Shown here: piece after piece, positions 1 to 8,738 of the stretch
Numbering within the stretch: position 1 is the stretch's first letter
Layout of the letters: every line of letters starts with the position of its first letter
From: Saccharopolyspora endophytica
Lineage (GTDB): Bacteria; Actinomycetota; Actinomycetes; Mycobacteriales; Pseudonocardiaceae
Assembly: GCF_018070075.1 (NCBI RefSeq)
Contig: NZ_JAGPXE010000002.1
Location: 1-64,000, forward strand
DNA length: 64,000 nt
Direction of reading: 5' to 3'
Program-made: the position numbers and the translations under genes
Notes under the pieces: model-generated
Database searches by the model: none
The model's input: the letters and a program-made list of their open reading frames with translations, nothing else
Told to the model about the DNA's origin: nothing

Positions 1-117
1 GTCGGTGGCGATGGCGGGGAGGGTCCGCCCGGTCCCATTCCGAACCCGGTAGCTAAGCTCCCCAGCGCTGATGGTACTGCACTCGCTAGGGTGTGGGAGA
101 GTAAGACACCGCCGACA
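1..117 (+). rRNA. rrf: 5S ribosomal RNA
   Basis: Structural RNA of the large ribosomal subunit. The conserved internal block CCATTCCGAACCCGG is followed by AGCTAAG and GATGGTACTGC, as in bacterial 5S. The 5' end (bases 1-8) pairs with bases 109-116 to form helix I, so the gene looks complete and starts at the window edge. It is presumably the last gene of a 16S-23S-5S operon lying to the left, outside the window. Confidence 0.95.
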
Positions 118-127
118 CAATCCTTAG

Positions 128-167
128 ATGGGGTGGGCAGGAGAAGAAATTCTTCCGCCCACCCCAT
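128..167 (+). terminator. rRNA operon terminator
   Basis: Eleven-base perfect inverted repeat (128-138 ATGGGGTGGGC with 157-167), an AG-rich loop that can itself pair, and a short T run (167-170). It lies 10 bases after the 5S gene and fits an intrinsic terminator of the rRNA operon. Confidence 0.85.
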
Positions 168-283
168 TTTCATGCCCGAAAAGCCGCGGGGAAACCTGAT
201 TCAGGGCCCGCCGGCGGACGAACACGGGTTGTGGCGCGAGTTCGTTGTTGAGGAAGTGGACCCGCCGCCCGTAACCTCGTGCC

Positions 284-1030
284 ATGAGCGGTGTTCGGAT
301 CTTGGTCGTGCAACCGTCGCCTGTGGACCCTCTGGGGCGCCTCGGTGACTGGTTGAGGGATGCCGGCGCCGAACTGGAGGTCGTGCAACCCGCGGAACGC
401 GCTCTGCCGAGCCGCGACGATTACGACGCGCTCGTCGTTCTCGGCGGCGAGATGGGCGCGTACGACGACATCGACCACCCGTGGTTGTCGGCCGTCCGGC
501 AGATGCTCAGCGGCGCGGTGGCCAAGCGGCTGCCGGTTCTCGCGATCTGCCTCGGCGCGCAGCTCCTGGCGGCGGCGACCGGTGGCCAGGTGCGGCCCAT
601 TCGGAAGGGCCCGGAGGTCGGCACCCTTCTGGTGGCCAAGCGCGATGTCGCCGCCGAGGATCCGCTGCTCGGTCCGCTGCCGCTGACGCCGGACGTGGTG
701 CAGTTCCACAACGACGAGTTCAGCCTGCCTCCCTCGGCGCAGCTGCTGGCTTCGTCCCCGAAGTGCGACAACCAGGCGTTCCGTCTCGGAGAGTGCGCCT
801 ACGGCTTGCAGTTCCACATCGAGACGACGCCGGAAGTCGTTCTGGAATGGGCCCGGAACTCGCCGGAGATGGCGGCCACCGCGCGCCCCGGCCAGCTCGA
901 CCCCGAACACCTCGTTGAGTTCCACGCCGATCTCGCTGAAACCTGGCAGCCGGTCGCAGAGCGATTCGTGCGCATCGTCGGCACGCCACCGGAAGAGCGG
1001 AAGGCGAGCAGGTTCCTCCCGCTCGCGTGA
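284..1030 (+). CDS. class I glutamine amidotransferase-like protein
   Basis: A 248-residue stand-alone glutamine amidotransferase (GATase1) domain. The nucleophile lies in AICLGAQ (Cys89) and the His/Glu pair in QFHIE (His178, Glu180), so the glutaminase triad is intact. Proteins of this type resemble the GuaA N-terminal half and gamma-glutamyl hydrolases; the acceptor cannot be read from sequence. The gene sits 52 bases before glnE on the same strand, which suggests a link with glutamine metabolism. A TAACCT hexamer (272-277) ends six bases before the ATG, so the transcript is probably leaderless. The length is normal for the family. Confidence 0.85.
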   Translation: MSGVRILVVQPSPVDPLGRLGDWLRDAGAELEVVQPAERALPSRDDYDALVVLGGEMGAYDDIDHPWLSAVRQMLSGAVAKRLPVLAICLGAQLLAAATGGQVRPIRKGPEVGTLLVAKRDVAAEDPLLGPLPLTPDVVQFHNDEFSLPPSAQLLASSPKCDNQAFRLGECAYGLQFHIETTPEVVLEWARNSPEMAATARPGQLDPEHLVEFHADLAETWQPVAERFVRIVGTPPEERKASRFLPLA

Positions 1031-1081
1031 CCTCGCGCAGGCGGCTCCACACAGGGGCCCGCTGCCGACTACGGTTCGGAT

Positions 1082-4000
1082 ATGGCCAACAGCAACTCGT
1101 CCAGGTCTGGTTCGGTCCCGTCGACGGCCCGGTACGGGTTCAGCGACGCCGAACGAGCCGAGGACCAGTTGAAGCGTGCCGGGTGGTGGTCGGCGCGCGG
1201 TCCTGGTGAAGCCGAACCGATTCTGGCCGCGCTGTCGCGCACCCCTGACCCGGATCTTGCGTTGCACTCGCTGGAGCGGATGCGGGAATCGTCCCCCGAC
1301 GAGTGGGACGCCCTCGCCGCGGCGCTGTCGCAGGACGTGGGACTTCGAGGACGGCTGTTCAGCGTGCTGGGCGAGTCCACGGCCTTCGCCGATCACCTCG
1401 CCGCCCACCCGGGTGACTGGGTTCGGCTGGGCTCGGACGCGACTCCGCCGGAGACGGTCGACGAGTGGACCGCCGCGCTGCTGGCCGCTGTGGGCGCTGA
1501 AGGGGATGGGGAGCCGGGAACCGCGGGCGGACCCGTCGCCAAGCTCCAAGGCCAGGAGGCGGTCCGCGAGCTGCGCGCGACCTACCGGGCGCTGCTGCTG
1601 GACGTCGCCGCGCGCGACCTGGGTAGCATCGCCGAGCCCGGTCTCCCGCAGGTGTCCTACGACGAGGTCGCGGACATGCTCTCGGATCTGGCGGTCGCGG
1701 CGCTCAAGGCGGCCCTCGCGGTGGCGGTCGCCGAGGCCGGGATCACCGAGGTGCCGCGGCTGTCGGTCATCGCGATGGGCAAGTGCGGCAGTCGCGAGCT
1801 GAACTACGTCAGTGATGTCGACGTCGTGTTCCTCGCCGACAGCGAAGCCGATGTCGCGCCCGGAACTCGCTTGGCGAGCCTGATGATGCGCATCGTGGGG
1901 CCGGCGTTCTTCGAGATCGACGCGAACCTCCGCCCGGAGGGCAAGGCGGGTGCGTTGGTCCGCACCCTCGACGGGCATCTCACCTACTACCGGCGCTGGG
2001 CCAGGACCTGGGAGTTCCAGGCGCTGCTGAAGGCGCGTCCGGTCGCCGGTGACGCGGAGCTGGGGCTGCGGTACCTCCAGGCGGTGCGGCCGATGGTGTG
2101 GACCGCCGCCGAGCGGGATGACTTCGTGGCCGACGTGCGCTCGATGCGCAGGCGGGTCGAGGCCCACGTGCCGTTGGACCTGGCCGAGCGGGAGCTGAAG
2201 CTGGGGCGCGGGGGTCTGCGCGACGTGGAGTTCGCGGTGCAGCTGCTGCAGATGGTGCACGGCCGCAGCGACGAATCGTTGCGCTCCTCGTCCACTCTGG
2301 AGGCGCTGCGATCGCTCGGCGACGGCGGTTACGTGGCCAGGGCCGACGCCGCCGACCTGATCGACTCCTACCGGTTCCTTCGGACCGTGGAGCACCGATT
2401 GCAGCTGCGCCAGCTGCGACGCACGCACCTGTTCCCGGAGTTCGACGACGCGGACGCGCTGGGCGTGCTGGGACGGGCGGTCGGGTTCCGGTCCAGCGGG
2501 CGCAACACGGCCGCGCAAGCGCTCGTGGCCGAGTTCCGCAGGCACGCCAAGCGGGTCCGGAGACTGCACGAGAAGCTGTTCTACCGCCCGCTGCTGGAGG
2601 CGGTGGCGAAGGTGCCGACCGAGGCGATGCGGTTGACGACCTCGGCCGCCGCCGAACGGCTCGCCGCGCTGGGCTACACCTCACCGCAGGGGGCGTTGCG
2701 GCACATCGGCGCGCTGACCTCGGGTGTCTCGCGCCGGGCGAGCATCCAGGGCGCGCTGCTGCCGGTGCTGCTGGACCTGCTGGGAAACACGCCGGATCCC
2801 GACGGTGGTCTGCTCGCCTACCGCAAGGTTTCCGAGGCGCTCGCCGAAACTCCCTGGTACCTGAGGCTGTTGCGGGACGAGGGAGTGGTGGCCGAGCGGC
2901 TCGCTCAGCTGCTGGGCACGTCGAAGCTGGTGCCGGAACTGCTGATCCGCGCTCCGGAGGTGCTGCGGCTGCTGGCCGACACGCCGGCGCTGGCGGAGCG
3001 CGGTTCCCACGAGGCGGCGATCTCGCTGCGCAGCACGGTCGGTCGTTACGCGGATCCGCAGCGGGCGGCGGCCGCTGCGCGTTCGCTGCGCAGGCACGAG
3101 CTGCTGCGCATAGCCTGCGCGGACCTGCTGGGGCTGGTGGAGCTCGACACGGTGTGCCGGGCGTTGTCGAACATCTGGGTCGCGGTGCTGGAGTCGGCGC
3201 TGGACGTGTCGGTCCGGGACACCGCGTCGAAGTGGGACGGCGAGATCCCCGCGAGGATCGCGGTGATCGGGATGGGCAGGCTCGGCGGCGCGGAGCTCGG
3301 TTACGGCTCGGACGCCGACGTCCTGTTCGTGTGCGAGCCGATCGGCCAGGCCGATGAGGCCACGGCGTTGAAGTTCGCGGGCACCGTGGTGGAGCGGGTG
3401 CGCGCGTTGCTGGGCGCACCGAGCCAGGACCCGCCGTTGGAGGTCGACATCGACCTGCGGCCGGAGGGCAAGCAGGGACCTCTGGTGCGGACGCTGGACT
3501 CCTACCTGTCCTACTACCGGCGGTGGGGCGAGGCGTGGGAGTTCCAGGCGCTGCTGCGGGCCCGCGCGGTGGCCGGTGACCCGGACCTGGGGGAGCGGTT
3601 CTGCCGCGCCATCGACCCGATCCGCTACCCCGAGGGCGGTCTCGACGAGACCAAGGTGCGGGAGATCCGGCGGATCAAGGCTCGCGTGGACGCCGAGCGG
3701 CTGCCGCGCGGCGCGGACCCGGCGACGCACACCAAGCTCGGCCGGGGAGGGCTGGCCGATGTCGAGTGGACGGTGCAGCTGCTGCAGCTCCAGCACGCCC
3801 ACGAGACGCCGCAGCTGCGCACGACCTCGACGCTGGACGGCCTGCGCGCGGCGGCGGAGGCCGGACTGCTCAGCGAGTCCGACGCGCAGGAGCTCATCGA
3901 CGCGTGGATGCTGGCGACCCGCTTCCGCAACGCGGTCATGCTGGTCCGCGGCAAGCCGGGCGATCAGCTGCCCAAGCACGTGCAGGAGCGAGCCGGGGTC

Positions 4001-4114
4001 GCGGCTGCCCTGGGCTACTCGGCCGAGGTCGACACCGGTGAGGTGGTCGACGACTACCTGCGGGTCACCCGCCACGCCAGAACGGTCGTCGAGCGGATCT
4101 TCTACGAGGCGTGA
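1082..4114 (+). CDS. glnE: bifunctional glutamine synthetase adenylyltransferase/deadenylase
   Basis: GlnE attaches AMP to, or removes it from, a tyrosine of glutamine synthetase and so sets its activity to nitrogen status. At 1010 residues it has the usual two nucleotidyltransferase halves. The N-terminal (deadenylase) motif MGKCGSRELNYVSDVDVVF begins at residue 232, and the C-terminal (adenylyltransferase) motif MGRLGGAELGYGSDADVLF begins at residue 731. Both metal-binding Asp-x-Asp pairs (245/247 and 744/746) are present. Its target GlnA lies 1.4 kb downstream on the other strand and carries the modifiable tyrosine. TACGGT (1070-1075) ends six bases before the ATG, suggesting a leaderless start. 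Confidence 0.96.
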   Translation: MANSNSSRSGSVPSTARYGFSDAERAEDQLKRAGWWSARGPGEAEPILAALSRTPDPDLALHSLERMRESSPDEWDALAAALSQDVGLRGRLFSVLGESTAFADHLAAHPGDWVRLGSDATPPETVDEWTAALLAAVGAEGDGEPGTAGGPVAKLQGQEAVRELRATYRALLLDVAARDLGSIAEPGLPQVSYDEVADMLSDLAVAALKAALAVAVAEAGITEVPRLSVIAMGKCGSRELNYVSDVDVVFLADSEADVAPGTRLASLMMRIVGPAFFEIDANLRPEGKAGALVRTLDGHLTYYRRWARTWEFQALLKARPVAGDAELGLRYLQAVRPMVWTAAERDDFVADVRSMRRRVEAHVPLDLAERELKLGRGGLRDVEFAVQLLQMVHGRSDESLRSSSTLEALRSLGDGGYVARADAADLIDSYRFLRTVEHRLQLRQLRRTHLFPEFDDADALGVLGRAVGFRSSGRNTAAQALVAEFRRHAKRVRRLHEKLFYRPLLEAVAKVPTEAMRLTTSAAAERLAALGYTSPQGALRHIGALTSGVSRRASIQGALLPVLLDLLGNTPDPDGGLLAYRKVSEALAETPWYLRLLRDEGVVAERLAQLLGTSKLVPELLIRAPEVLRLLADTPALAERGSHEAAISLRSTVGRYADPQRAAAAARSLRRHELLRIACADLLGLVELDTVCRALSNIWVAVLESALDVSVRDTASKWDGEIPARIAVIGMGRLGGAELGYGSDADVLFVCEPIGQADEATALKFAGTVVERVRALLGAPSQDPPLEVDIDLRPEGKQGPLVRTLDSYLSYYRRWGEAWEFQALLRARAVAGDPDLGERFCRAIDPIRYPEGGLDETKVREIRRIKARVDAERLPRGADPATHTKLGRGGLADVEWTVQLLQLQHAHETPQLRTTSTLDGLRAAAEAGLLSESDAQELIDAWMLATRFRNAVMLVRGKPGDQLPKHVQERAGVAAALGYSAEVDTGEVVDDYLRVTRHARTVVERIFYEA

Positions 4115-4176
4115 TCACGATCCGGCAGGCCGGGGAGCAACTGGTGGGGTTTCCCGTTCCGATTATTCTCGGCTGA

Positions 4177-4203
4177 TCGGTGCAGGTCGGCCACCTGCAC
4201 CGA
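4177..4203 (+). terminator. hairpin after glnE, probable terminator
   Basis: Perfect 11-bp stem (TCGGTGCAGGT with ACCTGCACCGA) around the loop CGGCC, 62 bases after the glnE stop. There is no T run, as is common in GC-rich actinomycetes. Confidence 0.55.
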
Positions 4204-4507
4204 ATTATTCGAGACCATTTCGCTCGCCGGACGAACAGAGGTCCACGCGATCCCCTCACCGGAGAACAAGGGGTCGATCGAATTCCATCGGAGCACGGGC
4301 TTCCGCGTCCTCCGGCGGTGATGGCGAAATCGATGGCATCCCCGTGATCTGCGATGACGCCGGTCGCGGTGGTGCTCGCGTCCGTTTCGCCCTCGAACTG
4401 GGTTGGACCAGCCGAACGCCGAAACCCGCCGGTCGGCGGTCGCTTCGGGGGCGAATGGATCCCTAACCTGATCAATGCACCGCGGTCTGGGATAAGGGGA
4501 CTGGAAA
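4204..4507. other. intergenic stretch before the SMP-30 gene
   Basis: About 300 bases without a coding region I can support; the open frames here lack ribosome sites and recognisable sequence. TAACCT at 4464-4469 is a plausible -10 element for the gene starting at 4508, but I see no clear -35. No RNA gene or repeat was recognised. Confidence 0.4.
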
Positions 4508-5368
4508 ATGTCCGAGGACTTCGAGCTGCTCGTCGACCGACAGGCCTTATGTGGAAGCGCTCCGCTGTGGATGTCCGCCCAGAATTGCGTGTATTGGGTG
4601 GATCTGCTGCGCAGGGAATTGCACACCTTCTACCGCGATACCGGCGTCGACGAGGTCCGGGTGCTGCCGGGCAAGGTCACCGCGCTGGGGGCCACGCGGC
4701 AGGGGCAGCTCATCGCCGCGGCCAACGGCGGGTTCTCCCGGGTGCATCTGGGCCGTTCCGGTCTGGAACCGGTGGTGCAGGTGCGCAACGGGGATCGGAT
4801 GAGCATCGGTGGCTGTGATCCGGCGGGCCGGTTCGTGGCCTGCACCCTGACCCACGCGGCGGACCTGCGGGCCAGCGGTTGCTACGTCCTGGAGAGCAAC
4901 CGGGCGCGGCTGCTGATCGACGGGCTGACCGGGCCGGGCGGGGTGGCGTGGAGCCCGGACGGCACCCGGATGTACGTGGTGGACGTGCGCACGATCTGGA
5001 TCTACGACTACGACCCGCAGCGCGCCCGCGCCTACGGCGGGCGCAAGTGGGTGGTGTGCGCGGAGTCGGATGGCATTCCGGAGGGGCTGGCGGTCGACTC
5101 GGAGGGTTGCGTGTGGGTGGCGATGCACTGGACGGGCCGGATACATCGCTACGCGCCTTCCGGCGATCTGGAGACGATCTTGTGGGCGCCGACGAGGCGC
5201 GTCAGCGGCCTGGCCTTCGGCGGTTCCCGCCTGGAGGAGCTCTACGTGACCTCGGCCTGCTTCGGCTACGACGAACCGGCCTTCAACGCCGACCCCTACG
5301 CGGGTTCTCTCCTGCGCTTCCGCCCCGGCGCGACGGGCACCCCGCTGCCTCCCTGGCAGGGGATCTGA
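4508..5368 (+). CDS. SMP-30/gluconolactonase family protein
   Basis: A 286-residue six-bladed beta-propeller of the SMP-30/regucalcin/gluconolactonase family, which mostly contains calcium- or zinc-dependent lactonases acting on sugar lactones. Family landmarks are the early acidic/aromatic stretch SAPLW and YWVDL, GPGGVAWSPDGTRMYVVD near residue 140, and EGLAVDSEGCVWVAMHWTGRI near residue 195. There is no signal peptide, so it should be cytoplasmic. The start is ATG 4508 behind a GGGGACTGG purine stretch. It lies between glnE and glnA, which are adjacent in many actinobacteria, so it may be a lineage-specific insertion. The substrate is unknown. Confidence 0.85.
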   Translation: MSEDFELLVDRQALCGSAPLWMSAQNCVYWVDLLRRELHTFYRDTGVDEVRVLPGKVTALGATRQGQLIAAANGGFSRVHLGRSGLEPVVQVRNGDRMSIGGCDPAGRFVACTLTHAADLRASGCYVLESNRARLLIDGLTGPGGVAWSPDGTRMYVVDVRTIWIYDYDPQRARAYGGRKWVVCAESDGIPEGLAVDSEGCVWVAMHWTGRIHRYAPSGDLETILWAPTRRVSGLAFGGSRLEELYVTSACFGYDEPAFNADPYAGSLLRFRPGATGTPLPPWQGI

Positions 5369-5430
5369 TCACTGATGTTGATCACCCAGTGCTAATAGCC
5401 GTTCGCATCGCCCACTGATCCGGGAAAGGA

Positions 5431-5466
5431 AGCGGCCCCGCTGGTCCGGGGACCGGCGGGGCCGCT
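5431..5466. terminator. bidirectional terminator
   Basis: Ten-base GC stem (5432-5441 with 5456-5465) and an inner GGTCC/GGACC pair. AAA precedes it and TTTT follows on the + strand. It lies between the convergent SMP-30 gene and glnA and can end both transcripts. Confidence 0.9.
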
Positions 5467-5484
5467 TTTCAGCTGGTCATCGAC

Positions 5485-6909
5485 TCACACGTCGAAGTAC
5501 AGCGAGAACTCGTGCGGGTGCGGGCGGAGGCGGATCGGGTCGATCTCCTCTTCGCGCTTCAACCGGATCCAGGTCTCGATCAGGTCCGGGGTGAAGACGC
5601 CACCCTCGAGCAGGAAGTCGTGGTCGGCTTCCAGGTTGTCGATCGCCTCGGCCAGCGAGCTCGGGACGGTCGGCACGTTCTTGGCCTCTTCCGGCGGGAG
5701 CTCGTAGAGGTCCTTGTCGATCGGCTCGGCCGGCTCGATCTTGTTCTTGATGCCGTCCAGGCCCGCCATCATCATCGCGGCGAACGCCAGGTACGGGTTG
5801 CCGGACGGGTCCGGGCAGCGGAACTCGACGCGCTTGGCCTTCGGGTTCGAGCCGGTGATCGGGATGCGCATGCAGGCGGAGCGGTTCCGCTGCGAGTACA
5901 CCAGGTTCACCGGAGCCTCGAAGCCCGGCACCAGGCGGTGGTAGGAGTTCACCGACGGGTTGGTGAAGGCCAGCAGCTTCGGGGCGTGGTGCAGGATGCC
6001 ACCGATGTAGTAGCGCGCCATGTCCGACAGGCCCGCGTAACCGGCCTCGTCGTAGAACAGCGGGTTGCCGTCCTTCCACAGCGACATGTGGCTGTGCATG
6101 CCCGATCCGTTGTCCTCGAACAACGGCTTCGGCATGAAGGTCACGGTCTTGCCGGCCTCCCACGCCGTGTTCTTGATGACGTACTTGAACAGCTGCAAGT
6201 CGTCCGCCGCGTGCAGCAGCGTGTTGAACTTGTAGTTGATCTCGGCCTGGCCGCCGGTGCCGACCTCGTGGTGGGCGCGCTCGATCTCGAAGCCCGAGCC
6301 CTGCAGCTGCACGACCATCTTGTCGCGCAGGTCGGCGAAGTGGTCGTACGGCGAGACGGGGAAGTAGCCGCCCTTCATCCGGGTCTTGTAACCCCGGTTG
6401 CCGCCCTCCTCGTCACGACCGGTGTTCCACCAGCCCTCGATGGAGTCGACCTCGGCGAAGGTCTTGTTCGGGGCTTCCCCGAACTTGACCGAGTCGAAGA
6501 TGTAGAACTCGGCCTCAGCGCCGAAGAAGGCGGTGTCGGCCACGCCGGACTCGGTCAGGTACTGCTCGGCCTTGCGCGCGATGTTGCGCGGGTCGCGGCT
6601 GTAGGGCTCCAACGTGAACGGGTCGTGCACGAAGAAGTTCAGGATCAGCGTCTTCTCGGTGCGGAACGGGTCCACGCGCGCCGTGTAGGGGTCCGGCAGC
6701 AGCAGCATGTCCGATTCGTGGATCGACTGGAAGCCGCGCACGGACGAACCGTCGAAAGCGAGACCGTTGGTGAACGAGTCCTCGTCGAACGCGCCGGCGG
6801 GCACCGTGAAGTGCTGCATGACGCCCGGCAGGTCGCAGAACCGGACATCGACGAACTTCACGTCCTCATCGGCGATGAAGCGGAGGACCTCGTCTGGATT
6901 CTTGAACAA
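5485..6909 (-). CDS. glnA: glutamine synthetase, type I (beta)
   Basis: ATP-dependent condensation of glutamate and ammonia to glutamine; a dodecameric cytoplasmic enzyme. The start is TTG at 6909: AAGGAG lies nine bases upstream and the product (474 residues, [11 protein letters not shown]...) then begins exactly where actinobacterial GlnA proteins begin. Upstream in-frame starts have no ribosome site. Active-site signatures are DVRFCDLPG (21-29), [11 protein letters not shown] (128-138) and [12 protein letters not shown] (261-272). The adenylylation loop [10 protein letters not shown] puts the modified tyrosine at residue 402, matching control by GlnE encoded nearby. The C-terminus ends in the usual ...YFDV. 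Confidence 0.97.
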   Translation of the reverse strand: MFKNPDEVLRFIADEDVKFVDVRFCDLPGVMQHFTVPAGAFDEDSFTNGLAFDGSSVRGFQSIHESDMLLLPDPYTARVDPFRTEKTLILNFFVHDPFTLEPYSRDPRNIARKAEQYLTESGVADTAFFGAEAEFYIFDSVKFGEAPNKTFAEVDSIEGWWNTGRDEEGGNRGYKTRMKGGYFPVSPYDHFADLRDKMVVQLQGSGFEIERAHHEVGTGGQAEINYKFNTLLHAADDLQLFKYVIKNTAWEAGKTVTFMPKPLFEDNGSGMHSHMSLWKDGNPLFYDEAGYAGLSDMARYYIGGILHHAPKLLAFTNPSVNSYHRLVPGFEAPVNLVYSQRNRSACMRIPITGSNPKAKRVEFRCPDPSGNPYLAFAAMMMAGLDGIKNKIEPAEPIDKDLYELPPEEAKNVPTVPSSLAEAIDNLEADHDFLLEGGVFTPDLIETWIRLKREEEIDPIRLRPHPHEFSLYFDV

Positions 6910-7128
6910 GCTCGGTGGCTCCTTCACGCAGTCGTACAGCTCACCGGTGCCACGTAGATCTGGTCGCCGCCGGCTCGTCAATGACGGTATGTCACCGGTG
7001 TTGCCCCGGCGTCTCCTGAATGTTTCGCGGGCGTTAACGGCCACCTGAACGGGTGATGCCGGTTACAGATCGCGGTGGAAACCGATGCTCCGAGCGGGCT
7101 GGTGGAGCCGGTGCGTACCCTGGATGAC

Positions 7129-7599
7129 GTGCGAAATGTCCTCGGCTCGTGGCTGGACGGCCCGAAGAGCGCAATGAACCAGGCGCGTGAACAGGCCGGC
7201 GAGAGCCGGCCTGCGTTCCGCGGCGAGAAGCTCGGGTTGCCCGAATCCGGGCCCGGCTCCGCGGCACCGCTGCGCAAGCGGCTGCTGGCCTTCGTGGTCG
7301 ACCTGGTGCTCGCCGCGCTGATCACCGCCGCCTTCACCGCACCCGCCTACCCGGGCGACTGGAGCCTGCTGACCTGGCTGGTCATCACAGTGGTGCCGGT
7401 GTCGTTCTTCGGCGCGACCCCCGGCATGGCCCTGACCAAGATCTTGGTGGCGCGCGTCGATGCCCCCAAGATGGTCGGCCCGCTGCGCGCGGCGCTGCGC
7501 GGCCTGCTCACCGTGTTCATCATCCCGGCCGTGATCTGGAACTTCGACGGACGCTCCTGGCACGACCGCATCAGCGGCACCATCGTCCTGCGCCGCTGA
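7129..7599 (+). CDS. RDD family membrane protein
   Basis: Small membrane protein with an RDD domain: the Arg/Asp signature lies in LRKRLLAFVVDLVLAALI, two further hydrophobic segments follow, and it ends in the typical WHDRISGTIVL. The function of RDD proteins is largely unknown. I place the start at GTG 7129 because TACCCT (7116-7121) lies seven bases upstream (leaderless pattern) and the protein then starts near the conserved LGSWLDGP. A GTG at 7075 in frame is the alternative. It is divergent from glnA and convergent with the DUF4191 gene, the same order as Rv2219-Rv2219A-glnA1 in M. tuberculosis. Confidence 0.8.
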   Translation: MRNVLGSWLDGPKSAMNQAREQAGESRPAFRGEKLGLPESGPGSAAPLRKRLLAFVVDLVLAALITAAFTAPAYPGDWSLLTWLVITVVPVSFFGATPGMALTKILVARVDAPKMVGPLRAALRGLLTVFIIPAVIWNFDGRSWHDRISGTIVLRR

Positions 7600-7608
7600 C
7601 ACCCGGTT

Positions 7609-7650
7609 ACGAGAACGGACCCGGGGAAGCATCCCCGGGCCCGTTCTCGT
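7609..7650. terminator. bidirectional terminator
   Basis: Nineteen-base stem (7609-7627 with 7632-7650) with one mismatch and loop AGCA, between the convergent RDD and DUF4191 genes. Confidence 0.85.
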
Positions 7651-7660
7651 TCGCTTCGCG

Positions 7661-8389
7661 TTACTTGGCGCGGCGCATCGCGCGCGACACGTTGCGCATC
7701 TTGGCGCCCTGCGGAACCGGGCCCTTGGGCATCGCGTTGCCGCGGCTGGCCAGAGCCGACAGGCGGTTCTCGATGTTGTCGATCTGGGCCGGGCCGATGT
7801 TGCGCGGCAGCTTCATGATCCGCTGCTGCAACTTCGGCAGCGGGACCTGGCCCTCCTCGTTGCCCACGATCATCTCGTAGATCGGGGTCTCGCCGACCAG
7901 GCGCGACACGCGCTTCTTCTCCTGCGAGACCAGGTTCTTGACCCGGCCCGGCGAGCCTTCGCCGACGAGCACGATGCCCGGCCGGCCGATGATCCGGTGC
8001 ACCGCGTCGAGCTGCTGGGTGCCGGCCACCGCCTGGGAGACGACCCAGCGTCCCCGCAGGTTGTCCAGCGCCCAACCGGCAGCCCCGGGCTGCCCCTCCG
8101 CCTTGCGGAACACCGTCGCCTGCACCCGGCGGCCGAAGATGATCACGGCTGCGAGCAGGCCGAACGCGAGGCCCACGGGCAGGAACACCCAGTGCAGACC
8201 CCAGATCATGCCCAGCAGGAAGACCACGACGGTCACACCGAGGAACGCCCCGAGCATCAGCGGCAGGAGGAGCTTGTCCTCCCGGCGCTGCATCTTGAAC
8301 GCCTCGAAGATCTGCTTGACGCGGCCTACCGAAGCCTGACGTCGCTGTTTGGCCGCCTCTTTCTTAGCGGCCTTGTCCTGCTTGGCCAT
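7661..8389 (-). CDS. DUF4191 family membrane protein
   Basis: A 242-residue protein of the actinobacterial DUF4191 family (Rv2219 type). It has a lysine-rich N-terminus (1-38), two membrane spans at about 41-62 and 67-86, then a soluble domain of about 150 residues ending in a basic tail. It therefore sits in the cytoplasmic membrane; its function is unknown. The start is ATG 8389: TATCCT (plus strand 8397-8402) ends seven bases before it, the leaderless pattern. Longer frames upstream have no supporting signal. It lies beside the lipoate genes as in mycobacteria. Confidence 0.88.
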   Translation of the reverse strand: MAKQDKAAKKEAAKQRRQASVGRVKQIFEAFKMQRREDKLLLPLMLGAFLGVTVVVFLLGMIWGLHWVFLPVGLAFGLLAAVIIFGRRVQATVFRKAEGQPGAAGWALDNLRGRWVVSQAVAGTQQLDAVHRIIGRPGIVLVGEGSPGRVKNLVSQEKKRVSRLVGETPIYEMIVGNEEGQVPLPKLQQRIMKLPRNIGPAQIDNIENRLSALASRGNAMPKGPVPQGAKMRNVSRAMRRAK

Positions 8390-8509
8390 GCCTCTCAGGA
8401 TACGGCTCTCTTCTTGTTCTCTGTAGGCGCGTCCCTGGTGGCGTGATCGAGATGTGTCCGGTGTCCGGGGAGCTCGGTCCACTGACAAGACTCAGTGGTC
8501 GTCCTGCTC

Positions 8510-8679
8510 GGCGGTGCCAGAAGCGGAACCTGAGCGGCTCCGTGGACTCCGTGCGCCGCTCCTTGAGTATGTGAATACGCGGCGTCACGGCGTACTCGTC
8601 ACGAAGCCGCTCAGAACCCGCGGCGGTGCCGGTTGCTCGGGTGGGGCACTGAGAAACCGGCTTCGCCGGTTGCTTGACG
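8510..8679 (+). repeat. structured dispersed repeat, copy A
   Basis: Full copy of a non-coding repeat found also at 17257-17386 and 58891-59062. Basal stem 530-539/605-614 plus 541-544/600-603 (add 8000) flanks a C-A mismatch (C8540, A8604). The loop contains a mini-hairpin GTAT-GTGA-ATAC (8567-8578). After CAGAACCC comes a second hairpin AACCGG-CTTCG-CCGGTT (8655-8671). It lies between the 5' end of the DUF4191 gene and the 3' end of lipA. There is no open frame of its own that I believe. It could be a structured RNA or a MITE-like DNA element. Confidence 0.8.
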
Positions 8680-8700
8680 TGGGCTTTTGTTGAAAGAAGA

Positions 8701-8728
8701 AGGGGCGCTTCCTGTCGGAAGCGCCCCT
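8701..8728. terminator. terminator between repeat A and lipA
   Basis: Perfect 12-bp stem (AGGGGCGCTTCC with its complement) with loop TGTC, followed by CTTTTTCTTC on the + strand and by a T-rich stretch on the - strand. It lies 10 bases beyond the lipA stop and probably ends lipA transcripts; it could also end a transcript of repeat A. Confidence 0.85.
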
Positions 8729-8738
8729 CTTTTTCTTC

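Noticed and set aside
170..2569. Very long open frames antisense to glnE, sucB/lpd, pepA and asnB
   Set aside because: They mirror real genes in high-GC DNA, contain Arg/Pro/Ala-rich sequence without domains and lack ribosome sites.
4204..4507. Open frame of about 150 codons overlapping the SMP-30 gene start
   Set aside because: It runs in another frame into the SMP-30 gene, has no ribosome site and no recognisable sequence.
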